In this document: positions 1-5,740 of the stretch, in pieces
Numbering within the stretch: the first letter of the stretch is position 1
Layout: each line of letters begins with the position of its first letter
Assembly (NCBI GenBank): GCA_964345225.1
Contig: CAYFQB010000052.1
Location: forward strand, 1-5,765
Direction: 5' to 3'
DNA: 5,765 nucleotides
Source of the DNA: CAYFQB01 sp964345225
Lineage (GTDB): Bacteria > Nitrospirota > Thermodesulfovibrionia > Thermodesulfovibrionales > UBA6898
Program-made: the position numbers and the translations under genes
Notes under the pieces: generated by a model
The model's input: only the letters and a program-made list of their open reading frames with translations
Told to the model about the DNA's origin: nothing
Databases searched by the model: none

Positions 1-83
1 ATCTCAGCATGGATAGCAAAGGCGCTTGCTGCAAAACTAAGTACAAAAAGTGCACCTATAATTATCGCCAAAAACTTTTTCAA
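1..83 (-). CDS. Exported protein, N-terminal fragment (signal peptide), possible porin-like outer-membrane protein
   Basis: Only the first 27 codons are inside the window; the gene runs off the left edge. Read on the minus strand it starts with TTG (83..81). A strong Shine-Dalgarno GGAGGG lies at 97..92, eight bases upstream, and no ATG or GTG in frame competes with it. The translation is a textbook Sec signal peptide: positive start (M-K-K), hydrophobic core at residues 4-17 (FLAIIIGALFVLSF), then small residues ending A-x-A (SAFA) at 20-23, with likely cleavage before IHAE. The start IHAE after the signal resembles, from memory, porin-like beta-barrel proteins of Nitrospirota-type bacteria, but four mature residues are too few to prove it. 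It could be any secreted or periplasmic protein. That it is an exported protein start is well supported; the exact function is inference. Confidence 0.75.
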   Translation of the reverse strand, partial: MKKFLAIIIGALFVLSFAASAFAIHAE

Positions 84-90
84 TTTTCTT

Positions 91-97
91 ACCCTCC
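91..97 (-). promoter_or_regulatory. Shine-Dalgarno site of the exported-protein gene
   Basis: On the minus strand GGAGGG (97..92) lies eight bases before a TTG codon at 83..81. It decides this unusual TTG start, because the codons between it and the signal peptide offer no other initiation codon. Confidence 0.75.
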
Positions 98-108
98 TTC
101 TTTTTTTA

Positions 109-154
109 GTTCGGAGTTCGGAGTTGGGTGTCCGGCATTAAAATCCGAACATCC
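109..154 (-). repeat. Short heptad repeat and imperfect hairpin in the leader of the exported-protein gene
   Basis: On the plus strand GTTCGGA occurs twice in tandem (109-115, 116-122) and is followed by a degenerate third unit, GTTGGGT (123-129). An inverted copy, TCCGAAC, lies at 144-150. Bases 126-135 can also pair with 145-154 (GGGTGTCCGG against CCGAACATCC) with one mismatch and one wobble, leaving a loop of about nine bases. In the transcribed (minus) orientation this sits just upstream of the Shine-Dalgarno site, so it would lie in the 5' leader. It may be an mRNA-stabilising or regulatory hairpin, or simply a remnant of dispersed heptad repeats like those at 2724-2895. Function is unknown. 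Confidence 0.5.
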
Positions 155-178
155 AAAAGCCAAACTTCAATATTCTTT

Positions 179-201
179 CCCGCAAAGCGGGCTTCTTTTT
201 T
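179..201 (+). terminator. Small GC hairpin with following T-tract (possible terminator, plus strand)
   Basis: CCCGC (179-183), loop AAA, GCGGG (187-191), then a T-rich run at 193-201 with one C. As a plus-strand RNA this has the shape of an intrinsic terminator, although the stem is only five base pairs. There is no plus-strand gene upstream in the window. Its alternative role is a hairpin within the minus-strand leader, where it has no T-tract. It could stop antisense transcription entering from the exported-protein gene. Confidence 0.3.
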
Positions 202-316
202 CTATAACTGTTATTTCTTTATCCTATCACCTCCCCTTAAAACAATCTACATCCAACGAAGGCTGTGTCCATTTAAGAATCCCCATTAATTCGATATGTT
301 ATGCCAATTTGCAGAA

Positions 317-346
317 TTTATATCATTCCTTTATGTTCTTTGTCAA
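317..346 (-). promoter_or_regulatory. Sigma70-type promoter for the leftward exported-protein gene
   Basis: On the minus strand TTGACA (346..341, perfect -35) is separated by 18 bases from TATAAA (322..317, five of six to the -10 consensus). The predicted transcription start is near base 310, giving a leader of about 225 nt before the TTG codon at 83. No gene other than the exported protein lies downstream on this strand. The match is close to the housekeeping consensus; activity is inferred from sequence only. Confidence 0.6.
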
Positions 347-587
347 GGTTTTTTGTTCATCCTTTTAAATAAATACGTTGTCTGTATTTTAAGCAAAAAT
401 GGGGCCAATCTGTTATTTTTAATTGTTTTAAGGTTAATAATGCTTTATTTTCAAGATGTTATTAAGCACGATCTCTCAACAGCCACTTATTTGAAATTGC
501 GTGATATGTCTCAATTTCACAACAATAGTCGTGTAAATAAAATACAATTGCTGGTTGCGTGTGTGAGGCGTTGTCTCGCTCATGTTA
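347..587. other. Non-coding divergent control region between the leftward and rightward promoters
   Basis: This AT-rich stretch of about 240 bases separates the leftward promoter (317-346) from the lptF promoter (588-596). The open frames across it lack a ribosome site, a recognisable protein character or a family match, and I regard them as chance. The one structured element I can see is the dyad at 492-519, listed separately. A weaker 7-bp inverted repeat, TTAATAA (434-440) and TTATTAA (459-465), is probably just AT-rich composition. Confidence 0.5.
492..519. promoter_or_regulatory. Dyad symmetry, candidate operator
   Basis: TGAAATTG (492-499) and CAATTTCA (512-519) are perfect 8-bp inverted repeats around a 12-base centre. 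The dyad lies about 70-100 bases upstream of the lptF promoter and about 145-170 bases upstream of the leftward promoter. Its size and spacing suit a dimeric regulator, or it could form a small RNA hairpin. I cannot name a regulator from the motif. Confidence 0.3.
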
Positions 588-596
588 TGGTATAAT
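571..596 (+). promoter_or_regulatory. Extended -10 promoter abutting the lptF start codon
   Basis: TATAAT (591-596) is a perfect -10 box, preceded by TGG (588-590), making the extended -10 form TGnTATAAT. The nearest -35-like sequence, TTGTCT (571-576), has a spacer of only 14, so this would be an extended -10 promoter that needs little -35 contact. By the usual spacing, transcription would start near base 603, which is after the ATG at 599 and just before the ATG at 605. Confidence 0.6.
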
Positions 597-604
597 CCAT
601 GAAA

Positions 605-1675
605 ATGAAAATAATACACAAATTTTCCCTGAAAGAACTATTTATTACCTTTCTGATAACTCTCGCTTTCCTGAACTCTATCCTTATGATGGAAAAACTT
701 CTCAAGCTGAGCAGGCTTCTCACCGGAGTAGGAGCAACAATATATGATATAGCAAAAATCATCTTATATCTTCAGCCACAGCTTCTTCTTCTGACAATTC
801 CTATGTCGCTTTTACTCTCTACACTCCTCGTTTATGGGAGGATGAACATGGATAATGAAATAGTGATTCTAAAAGCAATCGGCATGGATTTCAAAAAAAT
901 CTCCTATCCTGTAATGTTGCTAGGCCTTTTTTGCTTTCTCTTCAGTATTGCGGTCAGTTTCTCAATTGGACCTAAAAGCAGCATCAAGTTAAGAGAAGAA
1001 ATAACAAAGATAATTACTGTCAGGTCAACGCTTGCCATAGAAGAAGGGACTTTTAACACTTCCTTTAAGGATATGGTAATCATGGTAAAAGGCAAGAAAT
1101 CCCCTGACACCCTTGATAAGATCTTCATATACGACAGCCGCAGCAAAGACGAGCCAAAGGTTTTGATGGCAAAAGAAGGAGAGCTTTTCATGCAGGACGA
1201 ATACAGCATTGGCCTTTACCTTAAAGATGGGTATATCAATATAATAAAGGGTAAAAATATTACGGAACTATATTTCGATAGATACAAGATGGCGCTTAAT
1301 CTTGATACTGAATCGCCTGCACCCAAAAAAACCGAGTTTACTCCTTTTGAGCTTATCCGTAAAGCAAAAGAAGTTTCATCGGATGAAAAAAAGGCTGGTC
1401 TATATCTAGAACTCCACCGACGTTTTTCACTGCCTGCGGTATGTTTAATGCTTATTTTTCTTGGCACCCCCTTATCACTGATAGCCGGAAAATCAGGGAG
1501 GCTCGGTGGTCTTGCACTTGGACTGCTTGTCTTTATTGTGTACTACATATTACTAATATACGGCAAAAATCTGGTAATAGCAGGGAAAATGCCACATTAT
1601 ATTGGTGGATGGATCCCCATGATAATACTCGGGATATTCTCACTGTTAATGTTCAGAAAAGCGAATTCTAAATGA
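605..1675 (+). CDS. lptF: LPS export ABC transporter permease LptF (YjgP/YjgQ family)
   Basis: LptF is one of the two inner-membrane permease halves of the LptB2FG transporter, which pulls lipopolysaccharide out of the inner membrane and passes it to LptC, LptA and the outer membrane. The 356-residue length is normal for the family. Numbered from the ATG at 605, three membrane segments lie near residues 11-29, 52-77 and 99-121. A periplasmic beta-rich domain spans about 123-265, and three more segments lie near 275-293, 300-320 and 332-350. The cytoplasmic coupling segment NEIVILKAIG (84-93), with Glu85, is the expected contact to the LptB ATPase. The block ELHRRFSLP followed by GTPLSL before helix 5 is an LptF hallmark. 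Two starts compete: ATG 599 (adds M-K) and ATG 605 (MKIIHKF, the usual family start). Neither has a Shine-Dalgarno site. I prefer 605 because the TATAAT box ends at 596, so the transcript should begin near 603. The gene heads an operon with lptG. Confidence 0.93.
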   Translation: MKIIHKFSLKELFITFLITLAFLNSILMMEKLLKLSRLLTGVGATIYDIAKIILYLQPQLLLLTIPMSLLLSTLLVYGRMNMDNEIVILKAIGMDFKKISYPVMLLGLFCFLFSIAVSFSIGPKSSIKLREEITKIITVRSTLAIEEGTFNTSFKDMVIMVKGKKSPDTLDKIFIYDSRSKDEPKVLMAKEGELFMQDEYSIGLYLKDGYINIIKGKNITELYFDRYKMALNLDTESPAPKKTEFTPFELIRKAKEVSSDEKKAGLYLELHRRFSLPAVCLMLIFLGTPLSLIAGKSGRLGGLALGLLVFIVYYILLIYGKNLVIAGKMPHYIGGWIPMIILGIFSLLMFRKANSK

Positions 1676-1676
1676 A

Positions 1677-2729
1677 ATGAAGACTATCCAACAGCTATAT
1701 TTGAAAGATTTTTTTCAATTACTGATACTGATCACCATCGGGTTATCGGTAATCTTCAGTCTCCTGGAACTGATAAATAAAATTGACGATCTCCCATCAG
1801 CCAGCAAGTTAATTATTTATTCAGTCTATATAATGCCCAAATTTTTCATTTACCTGCTACCTGTCTCAGTGCTTATATGCAGTCTCTTTATATTCAGCCA
1901 GGCATTTAGAAGAAAGGAGATTACCGTAATAAAAGCAGCAGGGGGAAGATTAAGAGACCTCTTTTATCCGTTTATTTTAATCAGCATTCTATTGAGTATT
2001 GTTGCATTCATAACCAGCGAAATAATAGTCCCGGAATTTTCTAAAAGGGCTATAGATCTTAAACATGAAATTAAGGGCAAAAGAAAGGGGTTTACATTTC
2101 AAGAGGGAAGCCTCTGGCTTAAAAGTAAAGACGGGTCTCCTGTAAAAATAGATCTCTATATTATCGATAAAAAAATAGCCAAGGGAGTCGATATTTTTCG
2201 CTTTGGAAATGATATTCTTAGAGAAAGGATTGCGGCAGAAAAGGCTTTCTGGAATGGAGATATATGGATTCTGGAAAATATCACAAGATATGATATCAGG
2301 ACAGGTAAGCTTGAAAAGCTTCAAACCATGAATTATCCGTATCTTGAATCTCCTGACCTTTTTACAGAGGAGATTAAGAAACCTGACGAAATGGGAATAT
2401 CAGAGCTTTACAGATACTCGCAGAGATTAAAAAACGCCGGGTTCAAGAATATAAAATTGGTTGTTGACCTGAACTCCAAGATCTCTTTTCCTTTGATTAA
2501 TATATTCATGATGCTGCTTGGCATATCATTATCCTCAAGAGGAAAGCTGGGCGGTGGTCTTTTCAGTGCAGGGCTCGGACTTCTTATCAGCCTTTTTTAC
2601 TGGTTCGGTTATACCTTTATGCTCTCACTTGGATATGCAGGCATCATACCAGCCTTTATTTCAGCCTGGATTATACCTTTCATATTTGGTATCATCGCTG
2701 TCTATTTGTTTGTAAAAATACCTGAGTAA
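1677..2729 (+). CDS. lptG: LPS export ABC transporter permease LptG (YjgP/YjgQ family)
   Basis: LptG is the partner permease of LptF in the LPS-extracting LptB2FG complex. At 350 residues it has the same plan. Helices lie near residues 13-33, 46-75 and 96-118, a periplasmic beta-jellyroll-like domain spans about 119-262, and further helices lie near 269-287, 293-317 and 323-347. The coupling segment RKEITVIKAAGG (79-90) carries the conserved Glu. The stretch MGISELYRYSQRL (239-251) leading into KISFPLINIFMMLLGISLS is typical of LptG. The start codon follows the lptF stop after one base, with only weak Shine-Dalgarno character, so translation is probably coupled to lptF. The stop codon TAA (2727-2729) lies inside the first unit of the heptad repeat array, so the repeat supplies the end of the gene. 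No lptB, lptC or lptA is in the window. LptF versus LptG identity rests on gene order and the C-terminal blocks. Confidence 0.92.
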   Translation: MKTIQQLYLKDFFQLLILITIGLSVIFSLLELINKIDDLPSASKLIIYSVYIMPKFFIYLLPVSVLICSLFIFSQAFRRKEITVIKAAGGRLRDLFYPFILISILLSIVAFITSEIIVPEFSKRAIDLKHEIKGKRKGFTFQEGSLWLKSKDGSPVKIDLYIIDKKIAKGVDIFRFGNDILRERIAAEKAFWNGDIWILENITRYDIRTGKLEKLQTMNYPYLESPDLFTEEIKKPDEMGISELYRYSQRLKNAGFKNIKLVVDLNSKISFPLINIFMMLLGISLSSRGKLGGGLFSAGLGLLISLFYWFGYTFMLSLGYAGIIPAFISAWIIPFIFGIIAVYLFVKIPE

Positions 2730-2815
2730 GAAGTAGGAAGTAAGCAGTAAATAATAAAGAGTGAGGAGTGAGGAGTTAGGGGTAAGGAGTAAAAAGTAAG
2801 AAGTAGGAAGTTAAG
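2724..2815 (+). repeat. Tandem degenerate 7-bp repeat array, left arm
   Basis: Thirteen consecutive units can be laid out in register from 2724. Twelve are 7 bp long, for example GAGTAAG (2724), AAGTAGG (2731), AAGTAAG (2738), GAGTGAG (2759 and again 2766), GAGTTAG (2773), GGGTAAG (2780) and GAGTAAA (2787). The last, AAGTTAAG (2808-2815), is 8 bp. The consensus is roughly (G/A)AGTRAG. The array begins inside the last codons of lptG. It resembles the short tandemly repeated heptanucleotides known from filamentous cyanobacteria and seen in other bacteria. The register is seen directly; any function is unknown. Confidence 0.85.
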
Positions 2816-2817
2816 AA

Positions 2818-2852
2818 ATCGTTAATTGAAGATTCAATCTTCAATTAACGAT
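2818..2852. repeat. Perfect 17+1+17 bp palindrome at the centre of the repeat array
   Basis: The left arm at 2818-2834 and the right arm at 2836-2852 are exact reverse complements around a single C at 2835. The arms are AT-rich and read ATCGTTAATTGAAGATT. The palindrome sits between the convergent ends of lptG and the aminotransferase gene. RNA from either strand would form a long hairpin. No T-tract follows on either side, so it is not a standard intrinsic terminator, though it could still block 3' exonucleases or help terminate both transcripts. It might instead mark a mobile repeat unit. Confidence 0.9.
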
Positions 2853-2853
2853 A

Positions 2854-2895
2854 CCCTTACTCCTTACTTTTCACTTTTCACTTTTCACTTTTCAC
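2854..2895 (-). repeat. Tandem 7-bp repeat array, right arm in opposite orientation
   Basis: Six units are in register: CCCTTAC (2854), TCCTTAC (2861), then TTTTCAC four times exactly (2868, 2875, 2882, 2889). On the minus strand these read GTGAAAA and GTAAGGR, the same kind of heptad as the left arm, so the whole 2724-2895 block is an imperfect inverted repeat around the palindrome. The array encodes the last residues of the aminotransferase (K-V-K-S-E-K) and its TGA stop (2880..2878). Confidence 0.85.
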
Positions 2896-3744
2896 TTTTT
2901 TTACGTATCTGTTAACTTCTTCTTTATACAGTCTTTGCAGGGTCTTTGTAATTTCCCCTGTTCTGTATCTGACATCATCAACCATAGAAACAGGCATGAC
3001 CTCTGAGGTTGAATTTGTAAAAAAAACTTCTGTTGAACTATACAGGTCGTTTGGATAAAACATCCCCTCATCTACATTAATCCCATTTCTGTCAGCAATA
3101 CTTATGACCGTCTCTCTTGTAATTCCAGCGAGAATGCCTGAATTTTCCGATGGTGTGCATAATATACTGTCCTTTACAAAAAAGATATTACTTACTGTCC
3201 CTTCAGTTATGAAACCGTCTTTGTTCAGCATAATGGCCTCATAGGCATCCTTTTCTTTCGCCTCTATCTTTGCAAGAATATTATTCAGGAAATTCAAGGA
3301 TTTTATTTTCGGATTTAATGCCTCTATAAGATTCCTCCTTGTCTTTGCCAGAACAATTTTCACCCCATCTTTACAGTAAGATTCCGGGTATGGCCTGAAT
3401 TCCTCTGCAATCACCACAAAAGTGATTTCTTTGCAAAGTTCGGGGTCAAGACCAATAGAGCCCTTTCCTCTGGAAACCGTAACTCTGACATAGGCATCTG
3501 AAAGTTTATTGGCATCAAGTGTTTTATAAACAGCATCACTGATAAATTCCCTGCCAGGAATTTTCAGTTTTATGAAGGATCCTGAATGACCCAGCCTTTC
3601 AATATGTTCTTCAAGCATAAAAACTACCCCGTCATAAACCCTCATTGTTTCGTAGATTCCATCACCGTACATAAAGCCGTGGTCATATACCGACACATTC
3701 GCTTCAGCTTTCGGTACAATTTTATTATTAAGAAAAACGTACAT
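2878..3744 (-). CDS. PLP-dependent class IV aminotransferase (branched-chain aminotransferase / aminodeoxychorismate lyase family)
   Basis: This 288-residue fold-type IV PLP enzyme matches the usual family length. The N-terminal block SVYDHGFMYGDGIYETMR (18-35) is the family signature. YVRVTVSRGKGSIGLDP (85-101) resembles the substrate-side segment of branched-chain aminotransferases. Lys148 in PKIKSLNFLNN is the expected Schiff-base lysine, Glu181 in GFITEGTVSNIFF is the glutamate that pairs with the PLP pyridine nitrogen, and GILAGITRETV (203-213) together with TNSTSEVMP (243-251) forms the phosphate-binding region. The reaction could be transamination of Ile/Leu/Val (IlvE), of D-amino acids (Dat), or the PabC step of folate synthesis. 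The sequence alone does not decide, so no symbol is given. The ATG (3744..3742) has an AAAGGG Shine-Dalgarno-like site seven bases upstream. The gene converges on lptG and diverges from the branching-enzyme gene. Its last residues are built from the heptad repeat and may be dispensable. Confidence 0.9.
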   Translation of the reverse strand: MYVFLNNKIVPKAEANVSVYDHGFMYGDGIYETMRVYDGVVFMLEEHIERLGHSGSFIKLKIPGREFISDAVYKTLDANKLSDAYVRVTVSRGKGSIGLDPELCKEITFVVIAEEFRPYPESYCKDGVKIVLAKTRRNLIEALNPKIKSLNFLNNILAKIEAKEKDAYEAIMLNKDGFITEGTVSNIFFVKDSILCTPSENSGILAGITRETVISIADRNGINVDEGMFYPNDLYSSTEVFFTNSTSEVMPVSMVDDVRYRTGEITKTLQRLYKEEVNRYVKKVKSEK

Positions 3745-3890
3745 AGCGATACCCTTTAAAAGGTAAAAACAGGTCCTTCATATATCCTACATTTTGCACT
3801 TTACAGTCATTATTTTGCAATTGCCATTTATCGTGTACCAGACGTACAGGGCTTGCCCAACTTTTTTTTATCATATATTATTTAATTACT
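3745..3890. promoter_or_regulatory. Divergent intergenic region between the aminotransferase and branching-enzyme genes
   Basis: These 146 bases must hold both promoters. The rightward one is listed separately (3853-3881). Leftward I see only weak candidates around the AT-rich GATATAT stretch near 3781-3787 and cannot fix a -35. A small hairpin, TGTAC (3834-3838), loop CAGAC, GTACA (3844-3848), lies in the middle. An 8-T run follows at 3862-3869, but the GGGC-TT-GCCC just before it has too small a loop to be a convincing terminator. Confidence 0.4.
3853..3881 (+). promoter_or_regulatory. Sigma70-like promoter abutting the branching-enzyme start
   Basis: TTGCCC (3853-3858, four of six to -35) is separated by exactly 17 bases from TATTAT (3876-3881, five of six to -10). 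The expected transcription start is near base 3888, an A, only about three bases before the GTG start at 3891. No Shine-Dalgarno sequence is present, so a leaderless mRNA is predicted. Confidence 0.5.
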
Positions 3891-5483
3891 GTGCTTACAT
3901 CCCTATCCAAAAGCACCAAAGGTTACCTTTTACCAGTACTTCATGCCCACCTTCCATATATAAGGTACCCTGATTATGAATACTATCTAGAAGAAAACTG
4001 GCTCTATGAGGCAATAACAGAGACCTACATACCTCTACTTCAGATACTTGAAAAACTCCTGAATGACAATATTGACTTCAGATTAACTCTCTCACTATCA
4101 CCAACACTGATCGAAATGTTCAATGACAGTCTGTTAAGGGAAAGGTATCAAAGACATATCAACAATCTGATTGAACTGTCAAAGGAAGAAATTTTAAGGA
4201 CCCAGGGGGATATCAGATTTGAACCTGTAGCAAGGATGTATAATGACAAATTTTTAAAGACAAGATATCTTTATGAAGATATTTACAGGAAAGACTTAAC
4301 AACTGCATTCGGTGCTTTGCTGAATTCAAATAAAATTGATATTATTACAACTGCTGTTACCCATGCCTATCTCCCAGCACTCATGACGGAACCAACTGCT
4401 GCAAAGGTACAGATTGGATCAGCTGCAGAACATTTCAGCAGCACATTCGGAAAAAATTTAACTGGCATATGGCTACCTGAATGTGGTTTTATGCCTGGGA
4501 TTGACTCTTTAATAAAAGACTCTGGAGTTGGTTTCTTTTTCCTCGAAAGTCACAGCCTTCTAAATACTAACTACAGCATATATGCCCCTGTAAAAACTCC
4601 TTCAGGTTCAGTTGCTTTCGCAAGAGATGCAGAATCATCAAAACAGGTATGGAGCTCAATAGAAGGATATCCGGGTGATTCTTATTACAGGGATTTTTAC
4701 CGTGACATCGGATTTGACCTCGATTTTAAATATATAAGGCACCATCTTCCAGGTGGAATAAGAACATTCACTGGCATTAAATATTTCAGGATAACCGACA
4801 AATCTGACAACAAAGAACCTTATATCATCGAAAAAGCAATTGAGAAAGCAGAAATGCATGCCGAACACTTCGTTGCAAGCAGAATGAATCAGATCCTGTC
4901 TATAAATGAAAAACTAAAGATAAAACCTGTTATAACCATGGCTTATGATGCTGAACTCTTCGGCCACTGGTGGTTTGAAGGGCCTGAATGGCTTGATTTC
5001 TTTTTCAGGATAGGCTCTGCAAAAAATCCGACATTAAGGTACATAACAGCAACAGAATATATATCTGAAAATGACCATATGGAGACAGTCATACCTTCCA
5101 TGTCAAGCTGGGGTTACAGGGGATACAGTGAAACGTGGATAGACAAATCAAACAGCTGGATATACAGGCACCTTTACCATGCAGCAAAAGTGATGAAAGA
5201 ACTTGCCATCAGAAATATTCATACAAGCGGCTTACCGGAAAGGGCTCTCAATCAGGCATTGAGAGAACTCCTGTTAGCACAGGCAAGTGACTGGCCATTC
5301 ATGATGAAATCCAGCAATACTTATGAATTTGCAAGTAACAAGTTTAAGGAACATATAAATAACTTTTTCATGCTTCATAAAGAAATAACTTCAAAACACA
5401 TAAACGGGTCAAATCTTTCACTACTTGAAAACAAAAACTCAATTTTCCCTGATATCAATTTCAGGATTTACTCTCAACATTAA
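3891..5483 (+). CDS. GH57 1,4-alpha-glucan branching enzyme
   Basis: This cytoplasmic enzyme makes alpha-1,6 branches in glycogen-like glucans by cutting alpha-1,4 chains and transferring the piece. The 530 residues match characterised GH57 branching enzymes (about 520-530). Visible motifs are VLHAHLPYIR (16-25) with the His-x-His of conserved region 1; FEPVARMYND (110-119); WLPECGF (194-200), whose Glu197 is the expected nucleophile; the family block EGYPGDSYYRDFYRDIGFD (258-276); AYDAELFGHWWFEGP (351-365), with Asp353 as the expected acid/base; and, in the C-terminal helical domain, SSWGYRGYSETWID (405-418) and LLAQASDWPF (461-470). The start is uncertain. GTG 3891 has no ribosome site, the frame stays open for at least 110 bases upstream without ATG or GTG, and no later start would keep the HAHLP strand. 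GTG with a near-leaderless transcript is the best fit. No other glycogen genes are next to it. A GH57 amylase is a less likely alternative. Confidence 0.9.
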   Translation: MLTSLSKSTKGYLLPVLHAHLPYIRYPDYEYYLEENWLYEAITETYIPLLQILEKLLNDNIDFRLTLSLSPTLIEMFNDSLLRERYQRHINNLIELSKEEILRTQGDIRFEPVARMYNDKFLKTRYLYEDIYRKDLTTAFGALLNSNKIDIITTAVTHAYLPALMTEPTAAKVQIGSAAEHFSSTFGKNLTGIWLPECGFMPGIDSLIKDSGVGFFFLESHSLLNTNYSIYAPVKTPSGSVAFARDAESSKQVWSSIEGYPGDSYYRDFYRDIGFDLDFKYIRHHLPGGIRTFTGIKYFRITDKSDNKEPYIIEKAIEKAEMHAEHFVASRMNQILSINEKLKIKPVITMAYDAELFGHWWFEGPEWLDFFFRIGSAKNPTLRYITATEYISENDHMETVIPSMSSWGYRGYSETWIDKSNSWIYRHLYHAAKVMKELAIRNIHTSGLPERALNQALRELLLAQASDWPFMMKSSNTYEFASNKFKEHINNFFMLHKEITSKHINGSNLSLLENKNSIFPDINFRIYSQH

Positions 5484-5515
5484 CCAAAGAATGCGTTTCA
5501 GTATAAAAAAAGCAG
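5484..5515. other. Short spacer after the branching-enzyme gene, no terminator seen
   Basis: These 32 bases lie between the stop codon of the branching enzyme and the left inverted repeat of the terminal element. They contain a 7-A run (5505-5511) but no stem-loop with a T-tract, so the transcript end is probably in or beyond the following element. Confidence 0.4.
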
Positions 5516-5541
5516 GTGTATGTGCAGAAAAAGTCTTTACC
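5516..5541 (+). repeat. Left terminal inverted repeat
   Basis: The repeat begins GTGTATGTGCAGAAAAA and ends CTTTACC. It pairs with 5741-5765 in inverted orientation with about 22 of 26 positions matching, counting one gap. Confidence 0.6.
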
Positions 5542-5740
5542 ATTTTATCCCGACTTTTCGGGGCACCACCTTTGTAAATCCTCTCAATACCCGATTGCCT
5601 TCACGTTATCATATAAAATGATCTGTATAAATAAGGTGATTTGTTCACCCCGTACAATGGTATTATTGATGCAGCTTAGTAAATTCTACAGTTTTCCAGA
5701 AATTCATCTATAGGTTTTCATATAGCAACTTATTTTACGG

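Noticed and set aside
227..286. A 19-codon minus-strand frame in the long leader (possible upstream ORF, MGILKWTQPS...)
   Set aside because: It starts with ATG but has no ribosome site, and short frames of this size are expected by chance. It would need conservation data.
9..595. Two plus-strand open frames (9-368 and 296-595) in the divergent region
   Set aside because: The first runs antisense to the signal-peptide gene and its leader. The second overlaps the leftward promoter and ends in the lptF promoter. Neither has a ribosome site or protein-like composition.
2818..2852. Palindrome as a standard bidirectional intrinsic terminator
   Set aside because: The stem is AT-rich and no U-tract follows immediately on either strand, so only an atypical termination or RNA-end-protecting role can be suggested.
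2724..2895. CRISPR array
   Set aside because: The repeat unit is only 7 bp, contiguous without spacers, and changes orientation in the middle; this is not CRISPR architecture.
5550..5563. CCCGA-CTTT-TCGGG hairpin as terminator of the branching-enzyme transcript
   Set aside because: The stem is real (five base pairs) but neither strand has a T-tract after it; it may simply be part of the folded terminal element.
5516..5713. 65-residue open frame inside the terminal element
   Set aside because: No Shine-Dalgarno site, no recognisable domain, and it begins in the left inverted repeat; most likely a chance frame.
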